Positions 7,953 through 18,200 of a stretch of 64,000 nucleotides of DNA are shown here, in pieces. Position 1 is the first letter of the stretch. The number at the start of each line of letters is the position of its first letter. Source of the stretch: Pedobacter africanus. GTDB lineage: Bacteria; Bacteroidota; Bacteroidia; Sphingobacteriales; Sphingobacteriaceae. The notes under the pieces were generated by a model that worked only from the letters and a program-made list of their open reading frames with translations, had not been told where the DNA came from and searched no databases. Position numbers and translations under genes: made by a program. The stretch is taken from contig NZ_FWXT01000001.1 of NCBI RefSeq assembly GCF_900176535.1, positions 310,001 through 374,000 of the forward strand, written 5' to 3'.

Positions 7953-9368
7953 TTATTTGTCTACGTTTTGTTTCAGTGTGCCGTTACCCGGATTTTTAAT
8001 TGCGCCATAAGGGAAAGGCATGGTCCACAGGTGCGATGCAGGCGAGAGACTGTAGTTATTGCCATTCTCTGTTTTGGTCAATGTGCTTGCATATTGCGGA
8101 TCTTTATTGAGCCTGCGGGCATCGGCAAAGACAGTAATGCTAAAAATCAGCTCATTGGCCTTTGTACGTTGTATCAGTTTTACAGCATCGGCAGTATTTG
8201 CAGCGCTAAGTGCTACATAATTTGCCGGGAATATGCGTTTTACACGTACCGCATTAAGTGTACCCATTGCTCCGCCTACATCATTTAAACGGGCCTGGCA
8301 TTCTGCTTTGGTCAGGTACACTTCAGTGGTGGTCAGACCTCCAATATTGTAAAACCCTGTTGTGATGCTGGTATGATAGGTATCAGCACCTACAGTCCTC
8401 AGTTTCCACCTCGATTTAAAACGGGCATCCCCATTTTCGAACCGCGTTGCCCGGTCTAAGCGGATTGCAGCCTCACGACCAGGCTGATGGGTAGCTCCGT
8501 GGCGGAAATAATAATTCTCTACGTAGTTATGGCCCATTGGAGATGGTGCGTTGGTATATACGTTAGGTGCTTCTATCTGTGCCTTATACGTATTGTAGTA
8601 TTGGACCCAATCAAACAGTTTATCGTTGTACTTTAAAGCTTCATTAGCTGCATTCAAGGCCTCCTGGTACCTGCCCATGGTTAGGTTAATTCTCGCTTTC
8701 AAAGCATATGCCGCTCCAAGGTTAGGGTGCAATACTGTAGCGCTGGTGGCCTGCAAGGCCGGGATGGCCTCATCGATGTCTTTCAGCATAAATGCATAGA
8801 TGTCCTTAATGCTCACCTGGGTATATGCGGCACCGATATCGGCACTCAGTATCAGCGGAACAGATAGTTTACTGGCTGCATTTGCTTCTTCATAGGTATC
8901 GGCATAATAGTTGGCCAGAATGTAGTAATTCAGTGCCCTTAAAACCTTTGCCTGCGCAATCAGCTCATCTTTCTGTGCCTGTGTGGCCTCAGTAGCTTCG
9001 CCAGCATGCTCAACAAGCAGGTTGCTGGTTGAAATGGCCCCATAAGTGGCATAGTACGTGGTTTCATCTGCATTGTTCATGGCTATCCGGTCTGCGCTTT
9101 CATTCCAGAAATAGTTTGCCGTGTACAATGGGTAAAAATTTAAGGTTGAACTGGCCTCAAACTTATCGTTCTGCAACAATAGCGCCTGGGTAATCACTGC
9201 ACGGTGGTTACCATATTCATCACGCATCAAAGCCTCATAATCCGTAAAAGTTTTAGGGATTTTTTTCCCGGGAGGAATAACATCTATAAACTTTTTACAG
9301 CCGCTGAAACTGATGAGCAATAACAGCAAAATTGACATTTTCAGGTTATTTAAAAATATTGTCTTCAT
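7953..9368 (-). CDS. SusD/RagB-family nutrient-binding lipoprotein (locus 1)
   Basis: A 471-residue outer-membrane lipoprotein (lipobox FSGC at Cys24, then KKFIDVIPPGK). The N-terminal half has the SusD tetratricopeptide-like helices (LRALNYYILANYYADTYEEANAASKLSVPL, AYALKARINLTMGRYQEALNAANEAL). The C-terminus carries the usual SusD ending with TKAECQARLNDVGGAMGTLNAVR. It acts as the surface lid of the SusC transporter, capturing substrate. It follows SusC by 11 bases. The substrate is unknown; the absence of glycosidases and presence of a thioredoxin-like partner do not point to a specific glycan. Confidence 0.93.
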   Translation of the reverse strand: MKTIFLNNLKMSILLLLLISFSGCKKFIDVIPPGKKIPKTFTDYEALMRDEYGNHRAVITQALLLQNDKFEASSTLNFYPLYTANYFWNESADRIAMNNADETTYYATYGAISTSNLLVEHAGEATEATQAQKDELIAQAKVLRALNYYILANYYADTYEEANAASKLSVPLILSADIGAAYTQVSIKDIYAFMLKDIDEAIPALQATSATVLHPNLGAAYALKARINLTMGRYQEALNAANEALKYNDKLFDWVQYYNTYKAQIEAPNVYTNAPSPMGHNYVENYYFRHGATHQPGREAAIRLDRATRFENGDARFKSRWKLRTVGADTYHTSITTGFYNIGGLTTTEVYLTKAECQARLNDVGGAMGTLNAVRVKRIFPANYVALSAANTADAVKLIQRTKANELIFSITVFADARRLNKDPQYASTLTKTENGNNYSLSPASHLWTMPFPYGAIKNPGNGTLKQNVDK

Positions 9369-9379
9369 ATCTCAATCAC

Positions 9380-12300
9380 TTAAAAATTAACATAAACACC
9401 CCATACATAGTTTGGCGAGCGATAGCCGTTCAATAAATACTTGGCTTCTTTACTTTTGGCAATGGTGAATGCATTCTCTACATTAAACTGGAACCTTACA
9501 TTGCTCATGGCCGCTTTTTTAGCGATGGCTTGAGGGAGTTTATAGGCCAATGAAATATTTCTCAGGCGCAGATTGGATGCATCAATAACGTTGATATCGG
9601 CGTTCCGGTAAATATCCATGCTCTGACTATTGTATGCAGGGTCTTCGCCAAACACAAGCCTTGGAATGTTGGTCCAGGCTTCGTCGCCCGGATTTTTCCA
9701 CCTGTTCACAATGTCTTTATTTACAGCACTGATCTGGGTGACCCATCCGCCGAGCGCCCCGTTGTATGCAGAACCGAGTACCGGCAGGAAAGTATTTCTC
9801 ATTTTATGCCCGCCTTCAAATGTCAGCAGGAACGAAAACGTAAAATTCTTATATTCCAGCATATTATTTAATGAACCGCTGTAAACCGGCACAGTTGTAC
9901 CGGCATAATGTACAGATTGCAGGTTGGCCGGGGAAGCCAGCACTTTTTCACCTCTATCATTGTATACCTGTGGCAAGCCCGTTGAGCTTAGTCCGGCCCA
10001 GCGATAGCTGTAAATGGCGGTGTATGGATTTCCTATCTGAGGGTAAGCCTGCGGATAATCCAGTTGCAGGAAATACACCGGGGCCTCTACGTTTACGTAA
10101 GTTACCTTGTTCTTATTGTTTGCATATTGCAGGCCCAGGTTCCAGGTTAAGTCATTTGAGCGGACAACATCTCCTGACAACGATACCTCGATACCTTTAT
10201 TGGACATTTGCCCGTTATTAATGGCATAAGTTGAATAACCAAAGCCTTCTGTGGGTACGCCCATAGTGTTAGCCAGTAAATCCTTGCCCTGTTTGTAATA
10301 GTAATCCAAGGTTCCTGTTAAGCGGTTATTAAACAAGGTAAAATCTAAACCGGCATTGGTTGTAGTTGTTTTTTCCCAGGACAATAATGGATTTGGCCTG
10401 GAGCCTATCGTTCCGTATACACCGCCTACATTGTTGTTGGGATAATAATTTACGGTCATAAAAGGTGCGTTTGAAGGGTCTACGTTACCAGCGATACCAT
10501 GCGATACCCTAAGCTTCAGCACATCTACCCAGGCGGCATCAAAAAAGGACTCTTTATAGATATTCCAGCCCGCACCAAACGACCATATCGGTGTATTCTG
10601 ATACTTGGAACTTGTACCCCAGAGGTTAGACCTGTCCCAGCGCACACTGCCCGTCAGCAGGTATTTACTATCGTAGGCATAACTCAGGTTTGCATACAGG
10701 GAAATGAAGCGGTTAATATCTTCAGTCCTGGAACCGCTATTGAAACTGTTACCTCCAAACAAACCTCCCCCAAAACTGCCGAGCAGTTTTTCGTTCAGCA
10801 AAATATTCGTCAATGTCTGGGGATCGTAGCCATAAAGATATTTAACATCAGTATTCAACTTAGAATTTCTGAGTTCTGTGCCGGCAATTGCTGTTAAGTT
10901 GTGTTTTTCAGCAAAGGTCTTATCAATATTCAGCTGCTGACGGAAGTTGTAGGAATTGTTGAACCTGGTCTGGTTGTAATTGATGTTACCATAAGGCACA
11001 TTGAATGTTGCAGTGGTTCCCGGGTTTCCGGTTGCAAAGCTGTTCACATAGCTACGTACATAATAAGTGTTTTTATCGTACAGGCGGTTTAAACGACCAG
11101 TGGCATATTCATATTGAAAACTCGCATTATAGCTGATCCAGTCATCAATTTTTGCTTTCAGCATAATAAATGATCTGCCACTCATATTTTTTTGCTTGCC
11201 AAGGTTCATGGACTGTTCGTCGAGCGGGGTAATGTCCATGCTGTATAAGCCATTGTTTTGGATAACGGTCATGTTATTGGCACTTATACGTGAAGCTGCC
11301 AGCGATGTAAAATGGCTGCCATCAGGGTTAATCAACCTGTCGTATGGCATATATGCATAGCCCGGAGAAAGTGTATTGTAGCTTTGTCTGGTCTCTTCAT
11401 TGTAGGATAAGTAAGTTCCTATTTGCATATTCAACCATTTACTGATCTGAGTAGAATTGTTGAGGTTAAAACCAATGGTTTCGTCGCCCGCGTATTTATC
11501 TTCAGCTTTATTGTTACGATAAGTTACAGATGCATATAGGGCATTCGTTTCGGTTGCCGTGCCCACGTTCAGGTTATATTGCTGATAAAACGGATTGCGT
11601 TTGCTGTATTTCGCTACATCATCATAATACTGATAACCTGCCGATGCCAGTTCGTTCAGTTTTGTTTCCATGGCAGATTGCGTGGTCTGACCGGCATAAT
11701 AACGAAGAATCGAATTGATCCCCTGGCTTGGATAGGCTATATTCTGCAGTAGATTTGCCGCATAAGTAGCTGCATTTGCCGTTTTCAGGTTAGGATTGTT
11801 GGCTGCCCATTCCCTTTCCAGATCTACCACATCGGCAGCGTTTGTAAAATTATCATTGTACATGCGATAGGGTGACACTGTCCAGGTACTTGAAGCAGCA
11901 ATCTGCGGCCTGCCTTTTTTTCCTTTTTTAGTAACGATAACAACAACACCGTTGGCTGCGCGGGCCCCATAAATAGATGCGGCAGCAGCGTCTTTCAGTA
12001 CGGTAATGCTCTCAATATCCTCGAGGTTCAATCCCGGAATGCCGTTGGTAGCATTTTCCGTTGAATTGAGGTTGATATTGTCAATAGGAAAGCCATCAAC
12101 TACGTATAGCGGATACAATTTCTGTGTCATGGAAGTGGTACCCCTGATGAGGCCGTTGTTGTAACCCGCGATCCTGCCTTCCAGGAGGGAGCCCATGTTG
12201 CTTAGCCTTTGCTGCTCCAGACTCTTTGCAGAAACACTGGAAAAAGAACCGGTTACCCGTTCTTTTGGCAAGGTCTGGTAACCTGTTGATATGGTTACCT

Positions 12301-12934
12301 CGTTCAGTTCCCCGGCCGAGACCTCCAGGCTGATTGTGCCCAGATCTTTTGCTGCATTTACCTCCTTATTTTTATAACCCAGAAAGGAAATGACCAGCAC
12401 CGCATTTTCGTCGACACTGTTCAGCGTAAAATTTCCTTCAGTATTGGTCAGCACCTGTCTGCTGCCCCCTTTTACTTTTACAGTTGCTCCGGGCAGCGGC
12501 AAACCTTTTTCGTCTACTACTTTTCCCTTCACATCAATTGCTGTAAACTGTCCGATGAGCTTATCAATAACAGATGTTTCTTTTCTCTTCACCAATACCG
12601 AATTGTTATTGATGGTAAATTCAAAAGGCTGATTTCTGAATACCTGTTCCAGCACCTCTTTAAGCGCTGCATTTTTTACATTTATGGTCACTGTTGAAGC
12701 ATCCTTCAAAATAGAATTGGTAACCACAAAGCTATAGCCTGTCTGGTCACTGATCTGATCAAAAATAGTCAGTAGTTTGGCTTCCTTAAATGATAAGGAT
12801 ACCCTTTGCGCGTACGTTCCGGCGCTAACCTGCATGATCACTGCAAATAAGAGCAGAGTGGTTAACTTCATAACTCTCCATATTTTATACTGTGCCTGCG
12901 ATGCGCACAGCATTTGGGTGCAAATTTTGTACAT
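9380..12934 (-). CDS. SusC/RagA TonB-dependent transporter with STN domain (locus 1)
   Basis: A 1184-residue outer-membrane transporter. After a hydrophobic leader (about residues 22-43) comes a secretin/TonB short N-terminal (STN) signalling domain (about 45-115), a carboxypeptidase-like beta-sandwich (KGKVVDEKGLPLPGATVKVK, about 130-210), a plug with the typical LKDAAAASIYGARAANGV motif, and a 22-strand barrel to the C-terminus. It imports the substrate caught by SusD, powered by TonB. The STN domain implies it also signals to the FecR anti-sigma factor encoded upstream. The ATG at 12934 precedes the leader by about 21 residues; an internal ATG at 12871 (MKLTTLLLF) is an alternative start. 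An antisense promoter element overlaps the start codon. Confidence 0.93.
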   Translation of the reverse strand: MYKICTQMLCASQAQYKIWRVMKLTTLLLFAVIMQVSAGTYAQRVSLSFKEAKLLTIFDQISDQTGYSFVVTNSILKDASTVTINVKNAALKEVLEQVFRNQPFEFTINNNSVLVKRKETSVIDKLIGQFTAIDVKGKVVDEKGLPLPGATVKVKGGSRQVLTNTEGNFTLNSVDENAVLVISFLGYKNKEVNAAKDLGTISLEVSAGELNEVTISTGYQTLPKERVTGSFSSVSAKSLEQQRLSNMGSLLEGRIAGYNNGLIRGTTSMTQKLYPLYVVDGFPIDNINLNSTENATNGIPGLNLEDIESITVLKDAAAASIYGARAANGVVVIVTKKGKKGRPQIAASSTWTVSPYRMYNDNFTNAADVVDLEREWAANNPNLKTANAATYAANLLQNIAYPSQGINSILRYYAGQTTQSAMETKLNELASAGYQYYDDVAKYSKRNPFYQQYNLNVGTATETNALYASVTYRNNKAEDKYAGDETIGFNLNNSTQISKWLNMQIGTYLSYNEETRQSYNTLSPGYAYMPYDRLINPDGSHFTSLAASRISANNMTVIQNNGLYSMDITPLDEQSMNLGKQKNMSGRSFIMLKAKIDDWISYNASFQYEYATGRLNRLYDKNTYYVRSYVNSFATGNPGTTATFNVPYGNINYNQTRFNNSYNFRQQLNIDKTFAEKHNLTAIAGTELRNSKLNTDVKYLYGYDPQTLTNILLNEKLLGSFGGGLFGGNSFNSGSRTEDINRFISLYANLSYAYDSKYLLTGSVRWDRSNLWGTSSKYQNTPIWSFGAGWNIYKESFFDAAWVDVLKLRVSHGIAGNVDPSNAPFMTVNYYPNNNVGGVYGTIGSRPNPLLSWEKTTTTNAGLDFTLFNNRLTGTLDYYYKQGKDLLANTMGVPTEGFGYSTYAINNGQMSNKGIEVSLSGDVVRSNDLTWNLGLQYANNKNKVTYVNVEAPVYFLQLDYPQAYPQIGNPYTAIYSYRWAGLSSTGLPQVYNDRGEKVLASPANLQSVHYAGTTVPVYSGSLNNMLEYKNFTFSFLLTFEGGHKMRNTFLPVLGSAYNGALGGWVTQISAVNKDIVNRWKNPGDEAWTNIPRLVFGEDPAYNSQSMDIYRNADINVIDASNLRLRNISLAYKLPQAIAKKAAMSNVRFQFNVENAFTIAKSKEAKYLLNGYRSPNYVWGVYVNF

Positions 12935-12937
12935 TTG
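12930..12937 (+). promoter_or_regulatory. Antisense -7 element over the susC start codon (locus 1)
   Basis: TACATTTG is a perfect match to TAnnTTTG on the plus strand and overlaps the susC start codon (12932-12934, opposite strand). A TTTG at 12913-12916 is present but only 13 bases upstream, shorter than the usual -33/-7 spacing, so support rests on the -7 element. Confidence 0.45.
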
Positions 12938-12940
12938 TTT

Positions 12941-13067
12941 AGGTTCGGTTGTTAAGCTGTCTGCCTTGTATTTTCCAGATTCGCGGCATCCAGCAATGAG
13001 TTGATATTCGTATTAATTACTGCCACCGTACTTAAACCGGTCCGATTGCTGTCGGGCTGGTTTTTTT
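12941..13067 (+). ncRNA. Candidate cis-antisense RNA opposite the susC leader (locus 1)
   Basis: Predicted transcript of about 125 nt, from just after the perfect -7 element at 12930 to the terminator ending at 13067. It is complementary to the untranslated leader of susC and stops before reaching the end of the FecR gene. Its 5' part (CGGTTGTTAAGCTGTCT at 12946-12962) is nearly the same as the matching part of locus 3. Equivalent signals exist in all three SusC loci here. The layout resembles the DonS-type antisense RNAs that repress polysaccharide loci in Bacteroides. Ends are predicted, not measured. Confidence 0.45.
13034..13067 (+). terminator. Plus-strand terminator in the FecR-SusC gap (locus 1)
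   Basis: A 12-bp stem (13034-13045 with 13052-13063) and a 6-base loop, ending in seven Ts (13061-13067). Two pairs are G-U on the plus strand; on the minus strand they would be A-C mismatches, and there would be no T-tract. The terminator therefore works against the direction of FecR and SusC. Confidence 0.75.
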
Positions 13068-13087
13068 GTGGCCTGTTGTGTAGCATT

Positions 13088-14278
13088 TTACTTCATTACA
13101 GTCACCCTCCTTCCCTCTATTTTAAATTTCACAGCCTTAGCGTAGCTCAGCATGCTCAACACTTCACTGATGTTTTTGTTTCGGGCGATGGCGCCATTAA
13201 ACTGCTCTTCGGGCATTTTACCAACATAACTTACTTCAATATCATACCAGCGGCTAATCTGCTGCATGACCTTGTCGATAGGCTGTGCCGTAAAACGGAA
13301 AAACCCGTTCTTCCAGGCCATCGTTTCCCTGGCATCTGCCGGCACTACTTTAATACCATTGTCCGCCGTCAATATGGAGGCTTCTCCTGGTTTTAAGATT
13401 TTTCCATGGGTTTTATCGGCAGCCAAGGATGTGACACGTAAACTTCCTTCCAGCAAAGTAGTTTTTGTAGTCATTTCTTCTTTATAGCTATTGATGTTAA
13501 AATGGGTTCCCAGAACTTCAGTCTGCTGTTTATCGGTTTGCACAATAAAGGGGTGCAGTTTGTCCTTTGCAATTTCAAAATAAGCTTCCCCAGTCAGCAT
13601 TACCTTTCTTTGTTTTAAAGCAGCAAAAGACGCCGGAAACCGGATTGAGGACGCAGCGTTTAGCCAGATCTTACTTCCATCTGGCAAACTTATTGCATAT
13701 GTTTCTCCCCTGCTGGTAGATAAAACATTCATCTGTCCCGGTTTCACATTATCACTTGCAACTACCTTATAGAGCAGTTCGCCTTCGGCCGTTTTTGATA
13801 TACTGACCCCTGCTTCCCTGGCCAGCTGCCCGCTGCTTTGAGCTGAAAGTACAATCTGCTTTCCGTTTGCCAACGTTAGTGTTGCAGATTTTTTGCCTGG
13901 AGCAATATCATTGTTCACCACCAGCCGGGGTTGTTGCTGTTTATCTGAATTGTTATAAAAATACAGGCTGAAACTTAATATGATAGTAATAGATGCAGCG
14001 ATGGAGGTATAGATCCATTTTCTATTATTCTGCAACTTGGTAATGCCCTTTTTACTTTGGATATGGACATTTACTTTCTGGTAAATCCCCTCCAGCCTTC
14101 CGGCTACATCTATCGCATTAATAGGTATTTCCTGCTGCCTCAGTTCGGCAATGATAAGTGCTTTTAAATGTCCTGCCTCATCTTCAGTTTTAAAGTGTTC
14201 AAGCAGTAGCTTAATTTCCTCTTCGCTACAGCTATTGAGCAGATATTTATGAAAAAGATGGTTTACAGAGGCTTTCAT
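13088..14278 (-). CDS. FecR-family anti-sigma factor (locus 1)
   Basis: A 396-residue inner-membrane regulator. From the ATG at 14278 it has a cytoplasmic sigma-binding region (about 1-85), one membrane helix (about 88-109, WIYTSIAASITIILSFSLYF), a periplasmic FecR domain (GETYAISLPDGSKIWLNAASSIRFP, GEAYFEIAKDKLHPFIVQT, EVLGTHFNINSY) and a C-terminal DUF4974 domain (IDKVMQQISRWYDIEVSYVG). It holds the ECF sigma factor until SusC signals ligand binding. The frame stays open upstream to 14362, but those residues overlap the divergent promoter region and do not match the family. The sigma gene lies on the other strand, an inverted arrangement compared with loci 2 and 3. Confidence 0.9.
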   Translation of the reverse strand: MKASVNHLFHKYLLNSCSEEEIKLLLEHFKTEDEAGHLKALIIAELRQQEIPINAIDVAGRLEGIYQKVNVHIQSKKGITKLQNNRKWIYTSIAASITIILSFSLYFYNNSDKQQQPRLVVNNDIAPGKKSATLTLANGKQIVLSAQSSGQLAREAGVSISKTAEGELLYKVVASDNVKPGQMNVLSTSRGETYAISLPDGSKIWLNAASSIRFPASFAALKQRKVMLTGEAYFEIAKDKLHPFIVQTDKQQTEVLGTHFNINSYKEEMTTKTTLLEGSLRVTSLAADKTHGKILKPGEASILTADNGIKVVPADARETMAWKNGFFRFTAQPIDKVMQQISRWYDIEVSYVGKMPEEQFNGAIARNKNISEVLSMLSYAKAVKFKIEGRRVTVMK

Positions 14279-14434
14279 TTCCGGTAATTTGATAGCTAAT
14301 ACACCGCCAAGCGCAAATCCAATGACCCTTACTGAAAAAAAATCAAAACAAAAACACAACAACCTGTTAATCAGACCAATATTTTTACCTCATTTACAAA
14401 ACCTGGGATACCGCAAAAAACGCCGAAAATGTGT

Positions 14435-14442
14435 TAAATTTG
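14435..14442 (+). promoter_or_regulatory. -7 promoter element for the locus 1 sigma gene
   Basis: TAAATTTG matches TAnnTTTG exactly on the plus strand. Transcription from about 14446 would allow only starts downstream of this point, supporting the TTG start at 14463 rather than the long open frame beginning at 14289. Confidence 0.55.
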
Positions 14443-14462
14443 TAAATACATATCATTGGAGC

Positions 14463-15068
14463 TTGAGAATCCTGGAAGAAACATATCAGAAAGATTTGTT
14501 AGTAAAACTGAGCCATGGCGACGAACAGGCATTTAATGCACTGTATAAAGCCTATAGCCCACCACTTTACTACAGGGTGCTCCGCATGGTAAAAAATGCA
14601 GACATTGCAGACGAGCTGCTTCAGGAACTTTTTATAAAGCTGTGGGACAAGCGCAATACACTGGATACCGAAAAATCTTTCCAGGCCTATATGTATACGG
14701 TGGCGCAAAACCTGGTGTACAATTATTTCAGGAAAGTAGCCAATGATCAATCCCTGATCCAATCACTCATTGTCAATTCGGCCGACCATTATCTGGATGG
14801 ACAGGAATTGCTGGAGAACAAGGAAACAGCGGGTATTTTACAGAAGGCCATCGACCAGCTTTCTCCTCAGCGAAAGCAAGCATTCCAGCTTTGTAAAATT
14901 GAGGGCCGGAGTTATGACGAAGCTGCCGGCATTATGGGCATTTCTGTTGCAACGGTAAACAGCCACATAACCAAATCGCTTCAGACCATTAAGGCGTACC
15001 TGCTGAAAAACCAGGACACGACCTTATTACTGATGACTGTCTATACCATAAATGTTTTAAAAAGCTAA
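14463..15068 (+). CDS. ECF RNA polymerase sigma factor (locus 1)
   Basis: About 201 residues with ECF sigma regions: sigma-70 region 2 (HGDEQAFNALYKAYSPPLYYRVLRMV, then DIADELLQELFIKLWDKR) and region 4 with its helix-turn-helix (LSPQRKQAFQLCKIEGRSYDEAAGIMGISVATVNSHITKSL). It should direct RNA polymerase to the SusC/SusD operon when released by the divergent FecR protein. No ATG fits; TTG at 14463 follows the predicted promoter and gives the normal family length. The start is therefore uncertain, while the gene is not. Confidence 0.88.
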   Translation: MRILEETYQKDLLVKLSHGDEQAFNALYKAYSPPLYYRVLRMVKNADIADELLQELFIKLWDKRNTLDTEKSFQAYMYTVAQNLVYNYFRKVANDQSLIQSLIVNSADHYLDGQELLENKETAGILQKAIDQLSPQRKQAFQLCKIEGRSYDEAAGIMGISVATVNSHITKSLQTIKAYLLKNQDTTLLLMTVYTINVLKS

Positions 15069-15095
15069 GCAAAGGCTTGGACAACTTAAATCTGC

Positions 15096-15129
15096 TGCTA
15101 CATCAGCTTTCACCTGATTATCTGTAGCA
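15096..15129. other. Stem-loop after the sigma gene
   Basis: TGCTACATCAG (15096-15106) can pair with CTGA (15114-15117) and TGTAGCA (15123-15129), leaving a 5-base bulge. It lies 28 bases after the sigma stop. There is no T-run, so termination is only a possibility. Confidence 0.3.
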
Positions 15130-15154
15130 ATAAAGTTGCACGTAAACCCCTCTT

Positions 15155-15162
15155 TAAATTTG
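15155..15162 (+). promoter_or_regulatory. -7 promoter element upstream of the tricorn-like gene
   Basis: TAAATTTG is an exact TAnnTTTG match, with TTG at 15136-15138 16 bases upstream. The leader that follows contains a 7-bp inverted repeat, TAATGCA (15179-15185) and TGCATTA (15193-15199), close to the ATG at 15216; it may be an operator or a leader hairpin. Confidence 0.5.
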
Positions 15163-15215
15163 GCTCATCCGCCATATATAATGCATCTTTGTTGCATTAA
15201 AATAATTATAAGGAA

Positions 15216-18200
15216 ATGAAAAGACTTTTGTTGGCCGCATCTCTCGTATTTTCGGCTTTTATACTGCAGGCACAGGATAGCCCGCTGTGGCTGCGTTATC
15301 CGGCCATTTCTCCGGATGGAAAACAGATTGCCTTTGGTTATAAAGGCGATATTTACCTGGTAAGCAGCAGCGGCGGACAGGCGATCCCTTTAACGCTGAA
15401 CGAAGCGCATGACATGATGCCGGTATGGAGCCACGACGGCAAAACCCTTGCATTTGCCAGCAACCGCTACGGCAACTTCGATGTATTTACCGTTCCTGTA
15501 AGCGGTGGTGCAGCAGAAAGGCTCACCTACCACAGTGCAAACGACTATCCTTACGATTTTACACCAGATAACAAGCAGGTACTGTTCGGTAGTTCGCGCA
15601 ACAGCACTGCACAAAGTGCCAGGTTCCATAGCCCAAGGGTTTTCCAGAACCTCTATTCGGTAAAGCTTGGCGGGGGCAAACCCATCCTTGTTAGTGCGGC
15701 GGGCATAGAAAACGCACGCTTTAGCAGCAGTGGCAAACAGCTTGTTTTCGAAGATAAAAAAGGCTTTGAAGATGCCTGGAGAAAACACCATACCTCATCT
15801 GTAACGCGCGACGTCTGGCTGATGGATATTCCTTCCAACACGTACACCCGGCTTTCAAACTTTGAAGGCGAAGACCGGAACCCGCTGTTCAGTGCCGATG
15901 ATCAGCTGATCTATTTCCTGAGCGAAAAAAATGGCAATCAGAACCTATACAGTATGCCGGTAAAGGGCGGTGGTAGTTATACACAACTGACCAGCTTTAA
16001 AGACAATCCTGTTCGTCACCTTAGCCGTTCCCATAACAATACCCTTTGTTTTTCACAAAACGGGGAGATCTATACCTTAAAAAATGGAAAGCCAGAAAAA
16101 GTCCAGATCCGCATCCTTAACGACGGGCGGGACAACCTGGTTAAAACCTATCCCGTAAATGGAGATATCAGCGAATTTGCGCTGAGCCCTAATGGAAAGG
16201 AAATTGCATTTGTAACCCGTGGTGAAGTGTTCGTAACCAGTGTTGACAATGGACAAACCAAGCAAATCACCCAAACACCGCAGCAGGAAAGGATGGTCAC
16301 CTGGTCGCCCGACAGTAAGGCAATCATTTATGCTACGGAAAGGAACAAAAGCTGGGACATTTACCGCAGCATCATTGTACAGAAAGACGAACCTTATTTT
16401 TACGCAGCTACGGTGATCAGAGACGAACCGTTGATTGAAGGGACTTCAGAGCAGTTCCAGCCAGAAATTTCGCCCGATGGCAAAGAAATAGCCTATGTGG
16501 AAGACCGCAACATCTTAAAGGTGTATAACCTGAAAAGCAAATCGAGCCGCACCCTGCTTCCTAAAGGCCACAATCATTCTTATAGTGATGGCGACTGGAG
16601 CTTTCAGTGGAGCCCCGACGGCAAATACATCCTTACCGACGATCAGAACGGCTATATGTCCAGAAGCAACCTGGCCATCATTAAGGCCGATGGATCTGGC
16701 GAAAGATTATATCCTATAAACAGTGGCTTTGGCGAGCGCATGGGCAGATGGGCCCTCAACGGAAAAATGATGACCTGGGCCAGTGGCCAGTATGGCCGCA
16801 AATCGCTGGCCATACAGGGCAACCGCGAAATGGATATCTTTGGGGTATTTTTTGACCAGGCAGCTTACGATCAGGCCAGTATGAGCAAAGCTGATTACGA
16901 CCTGTTTAAAGAAAGGCAGCAGCGCGAACGCATAGCTCCAAAGGATACCATAGCCGATAAAACCAAGCCTAAAAAACCAGACACCCTTAAAAAAGGCTTT
17001 GTGCCCGATTTCAGCAATCTTGAAAACAGGCGGGTAAAGCTCACCATAAACAGCAGTTCACTGGGCGGATATGCCCTTAACCCTGATGCCAGCAAACTGT
17101 ATTACCTCGCAGCCTTTGAAAGCGGGTACGATCTTTGGGTTACCGATACCCGCAGCAGGGAAACCAAAATACTAGCCAAGCTTTCGGGCGCTCCGGGTGG
17201 TTTGGAAATGAGTAAAGATGGCAAGAGCCTTTTTGTAAGCAACCGTGGCCGCCTGGTAAAAGTAGAAAGTGAAAGCGGCAGGGTAAGCCCTATTGGCATC
17301 AATGGCGACATGACGCTGGACGCAGCAGCCGAAAGGGCCTTTATCTTTGAACATGCATGGCGCCAGGTTAAAGCTAAGTTTTACGATCCGGAACTGCATG
17401 GTGTAAACTGGGATATGTACCGCAATACTTACAGCAGATTCCTCCCGCACATCAGCAACAATTTCGATTTTCAGGAAATGCTGAGCGAGATCCTTGGCGA
17501 ACTCAATGCCTCACATACCGGCGGACGCTATACCCCTGGCCTGCCCAATGCAGATGAGACTGCAGCATTAGGACTGCTGTATGACGAGACTTACAGCAAT
17601 ACAGGGCTTAAAATTACCGAAGTTATAGCTGGCGGGCCATTGGCGGTAAATACCAGCAAGGTAAAAGCAGGCTGCATACTTGAAGCCATTGACCAGGTTC
17701 CCTTAAGTACCGATGCAGACTGGGCAAAAATGCTCAACAATAAAAAAGGCAAAAATATCCTGCTCAGTTTCTTCGATCCTGCAGGTAAAACCCGCTGGAC
17801 GGAGAAGATCAGACCCATCGGCCTTGCCGAAGAAAACAGCCTGATGTACAAAAGGTGGATCAAAAAGATGGAAGATATGGTGAGCCGTTTGAGTGGAGGA
17901 AAAGTTGGCTATGTACATGTTGAGGGGATGAACGATGCCAGTTTCAGAGAAGTATTTGATGTGGTATTGGGTAAAAACATGGAAAAAGAAGCTCTTATTG
18001 TGGATACGCGCTTTAACGGAGGTGGCTGGCTGCATGACGACCTGAACACCTTCCTTTCCGGCAAAAAATACCTAGAATTTTCGCCTCAGGGCAACAGGTT
18101 AAAAGGCGGCGAGCCGAACACCCGCTGGTATAAACCTTCCTGCGTGGTGATGAACGAAGCCAACTACAGCGATGCTTTTATTTTTCCTTACATCTATAAG

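Noticed and set aside
14289..14462. N-terminal extension of the locus 1 sigma frame
   Set aside because: It spans the predicted sigma promoter at 14435 and does not match ECF sigma N-termini.
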